Positions 62,871 to 64,000 of a stretch of DNA of 64,000 nt are shown here, piece after piece. Under the pieces are notes generated by a model that saw only the letters and a list, made by a program, of their open reading frames with translations, searched no databases and had not been told where the DNA came from. Position 1 is the stretch's first letter; every line of letters starts with the position of its first letter. Origin of the DNA: Eudromia elegans (taxonomy: Eukaryota; Chordata; Aves; Tinamiformes; Tinamidae); contig PTEX01000060.1 in NCBI GenBank assembly GCA_003342815.1, forward strand, positions 1,190,244 through 1,254,243, read 5' to 3'. The position numbers and the translations under genes are program-made.

Positions 62871-62966
62871 CATAAAAAGGAAAGGGAAAAGACCGGAAGA
62901 GAAAAGGAGAAAAGAAAAGGAAAAAAAAAAAGAAAAATGAAAAGGATATGATGAAAAGGAAAAGAC
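62871..62966 (+). repeat. Purine-rich (GAAAA)n-like tract
   Basis: About 95 bases, nearly all A and G (GGAAAAG, GAGAAAAGG, AAAGAAAAGG words) with an A11 core, interrupted only by a few C and T. Confidence 0.85.
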
Positions 62967-64000
62967 TTGTCCTATCTGATCACACTACTATTCATTGGGC
63001 TATGAGTGACTTGAAACAGCTTTCCCAGAGTAAAAGAAAGAACTTGATTTCTGGATTCAAGCTCTGTTGCGTCTGATAGAACTACTTGTATAAGCATCAC
63101 TGTGTTTAGAAATTGCTATTTCTACAAATTATTTATTTATAATCTAAGGATCTCTCCTTATTCTAAGAAAGAAGCTCAGTGTATTTTTTTTATTATTAAG
63201 ATTTTAAATGTAAGCACCAAGAATTAGGTCAAAACCTTACTGCAGCATAACACATAGCAGGAAACGTAGCATTAGCATAGATAGAAGCATATAAAGTAAT
63301 TTAATTATCAAATATCCATTACAGTCTGATATATCATTATTGTTGTTTGTTGCTGTTATATAACATACTTAAGGGCCAAAAGTGGAATTAAGACTTCTTG
63401 GTAGATATTTAAAGGTATAATACATATCTACCCAACTTCTAAACCTCCAAAGGACAATTCATCCTGTGCACCATAAACATCTATCTTAACTATTTGTAAA
63501 CTCAACTTTATTGCACTCTGGAGCTAAATAATGTTCTCCACTGACTTTGCAGAGATTGCAGACATTTTCATAGTTAAAATTAGGTGAGAGAAATCTCGCC
63601 TGAAATAAATGCAGATAAATAGGCCATATTCAAATCAAATGAAATATTATGTGCCTAATTAAACTATAATGTCTACTGTGGAGTTTATTATCAAAACATC
63701 AGTGAATAATTTAGACCATCTACTCTCCCTATGGAGTCAAGAGAAGTACTATTAACTAGAAAGTGTACAGTAGATGCCTGCTATAAGTGATCTGAATAAG
63801 GCCCACTGTTTATATGTGTCTGCATTATGTAGAAGACCCAAAATACCACATTAATAAAGGAATATTAGGATGAAGAATAGAGGTTTCAGTTACAATACAC
63901 AAAAAAATACTCACAAAAAGACTAAATCCGTTCTAGTATCTTCCTTAATACCCCACTATAGTCAATTGACTATAGCGGGATGAATGAAACAGGATTCTAT
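62967..64000. other. Unassigned AT-rich DNA to window end
   Basis: No gene or known element was recognised apart from the palindrome at 63952-63979. Composition is AT-rich and non-repetitive. Confidence 0.5.
63952..63979. repeat. Near-perfect 28-bp palindrome without spacer
   Basis: The core CTATAGTCAA (63956-63965) is directly followed by its exact inverse TTGACTATAG (63966-63975). The symmetry extends outward over CCC/GGG with one mismatch (A at 63955 against C at 63976). As there is no spacer it cannot form an RNA hairpin of full length. It is a DNA-level dyad such as a dimeric protein site or a resolved inverted repeat. Confidence 0.9.

Noticed and set aside
1-64000. CRISPR arrays, operons, tRNA and rRNA genes
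   Set aside because: No regularly spaced repeats, no tRNA B-box with matching arms and no rRNA-like sequence were seen; the window is vertebrate in character.

Overview
This window looks like non-coding DNA from a bird: an AT-rich gene desert or the inside of a very large intron. The best evidence for a bird is three long, 5'-truncated CR1 retrotransposons with the 3' tail repeats typical of avian CR1 (ATTCTRTG-type). Older, more diverged CR1 pieces are also present. The species cannot be fixed from the sequence alone. I found no convincing protein-coding exon, tRNA, rRNA, CRISPR array or bacterial-type gene. Nearly all open frames over 60 codons are chance frames, low-complexity frames or decayed CR1 reverse transcriptase.

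Layout. 1-2050 is unassigned. 2051-2218 is a purine-rich tract. 2340-2700 is a probable LTR-retroelement remnant holding two tandem ~102-bp units and a primer-binding-site-like sequence. 5795-7330 is a GC-richer island with two old antisense CR1 pieces (A at 5900-6295, B at 7010-7315) around a GC-rich core. 8316-8470 is an alternating purine/pyrimidine microsatellite with a perfect 24-bp palindrome. 9679-9850 is a decayed TG/CA-rich tract. 17373-17440 is a cluster of nested inverted and direct repeats.

Young-type CR1 copies lie at 26945-27988 (+, copy 1), 38323-39340 (-, copy 2) and 48883-49686 (+, copy 3). Copies 1 and 2 share a subfamily signature and have lost the catalytic Asp pair of reverse transcriptase. 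Copy 3 belongs to another subfamily and starts downstream of the catalytic motif. Older CR1 fragments lie at 43105-43290 (-) and 56105-56400 (+). Simple repeats (A29 at 23841, A27 at 57776, T21 at 33071 and others) are scattered throughout. A near-perfect 28-bp palindrome sits at 63952-63979.

No set of genes works together here. If the window has a function it is probably regulatory or structural. Candidates are CTCF-like sites at 42748-42761, 61843-61856 and (weaker) 62607-62620, homeodomain-motif-rich stretches near 9030-9310 and 44800-44900, and a 19-bp stem-loop at 28521-28572. I did not find a new multi-gene system.
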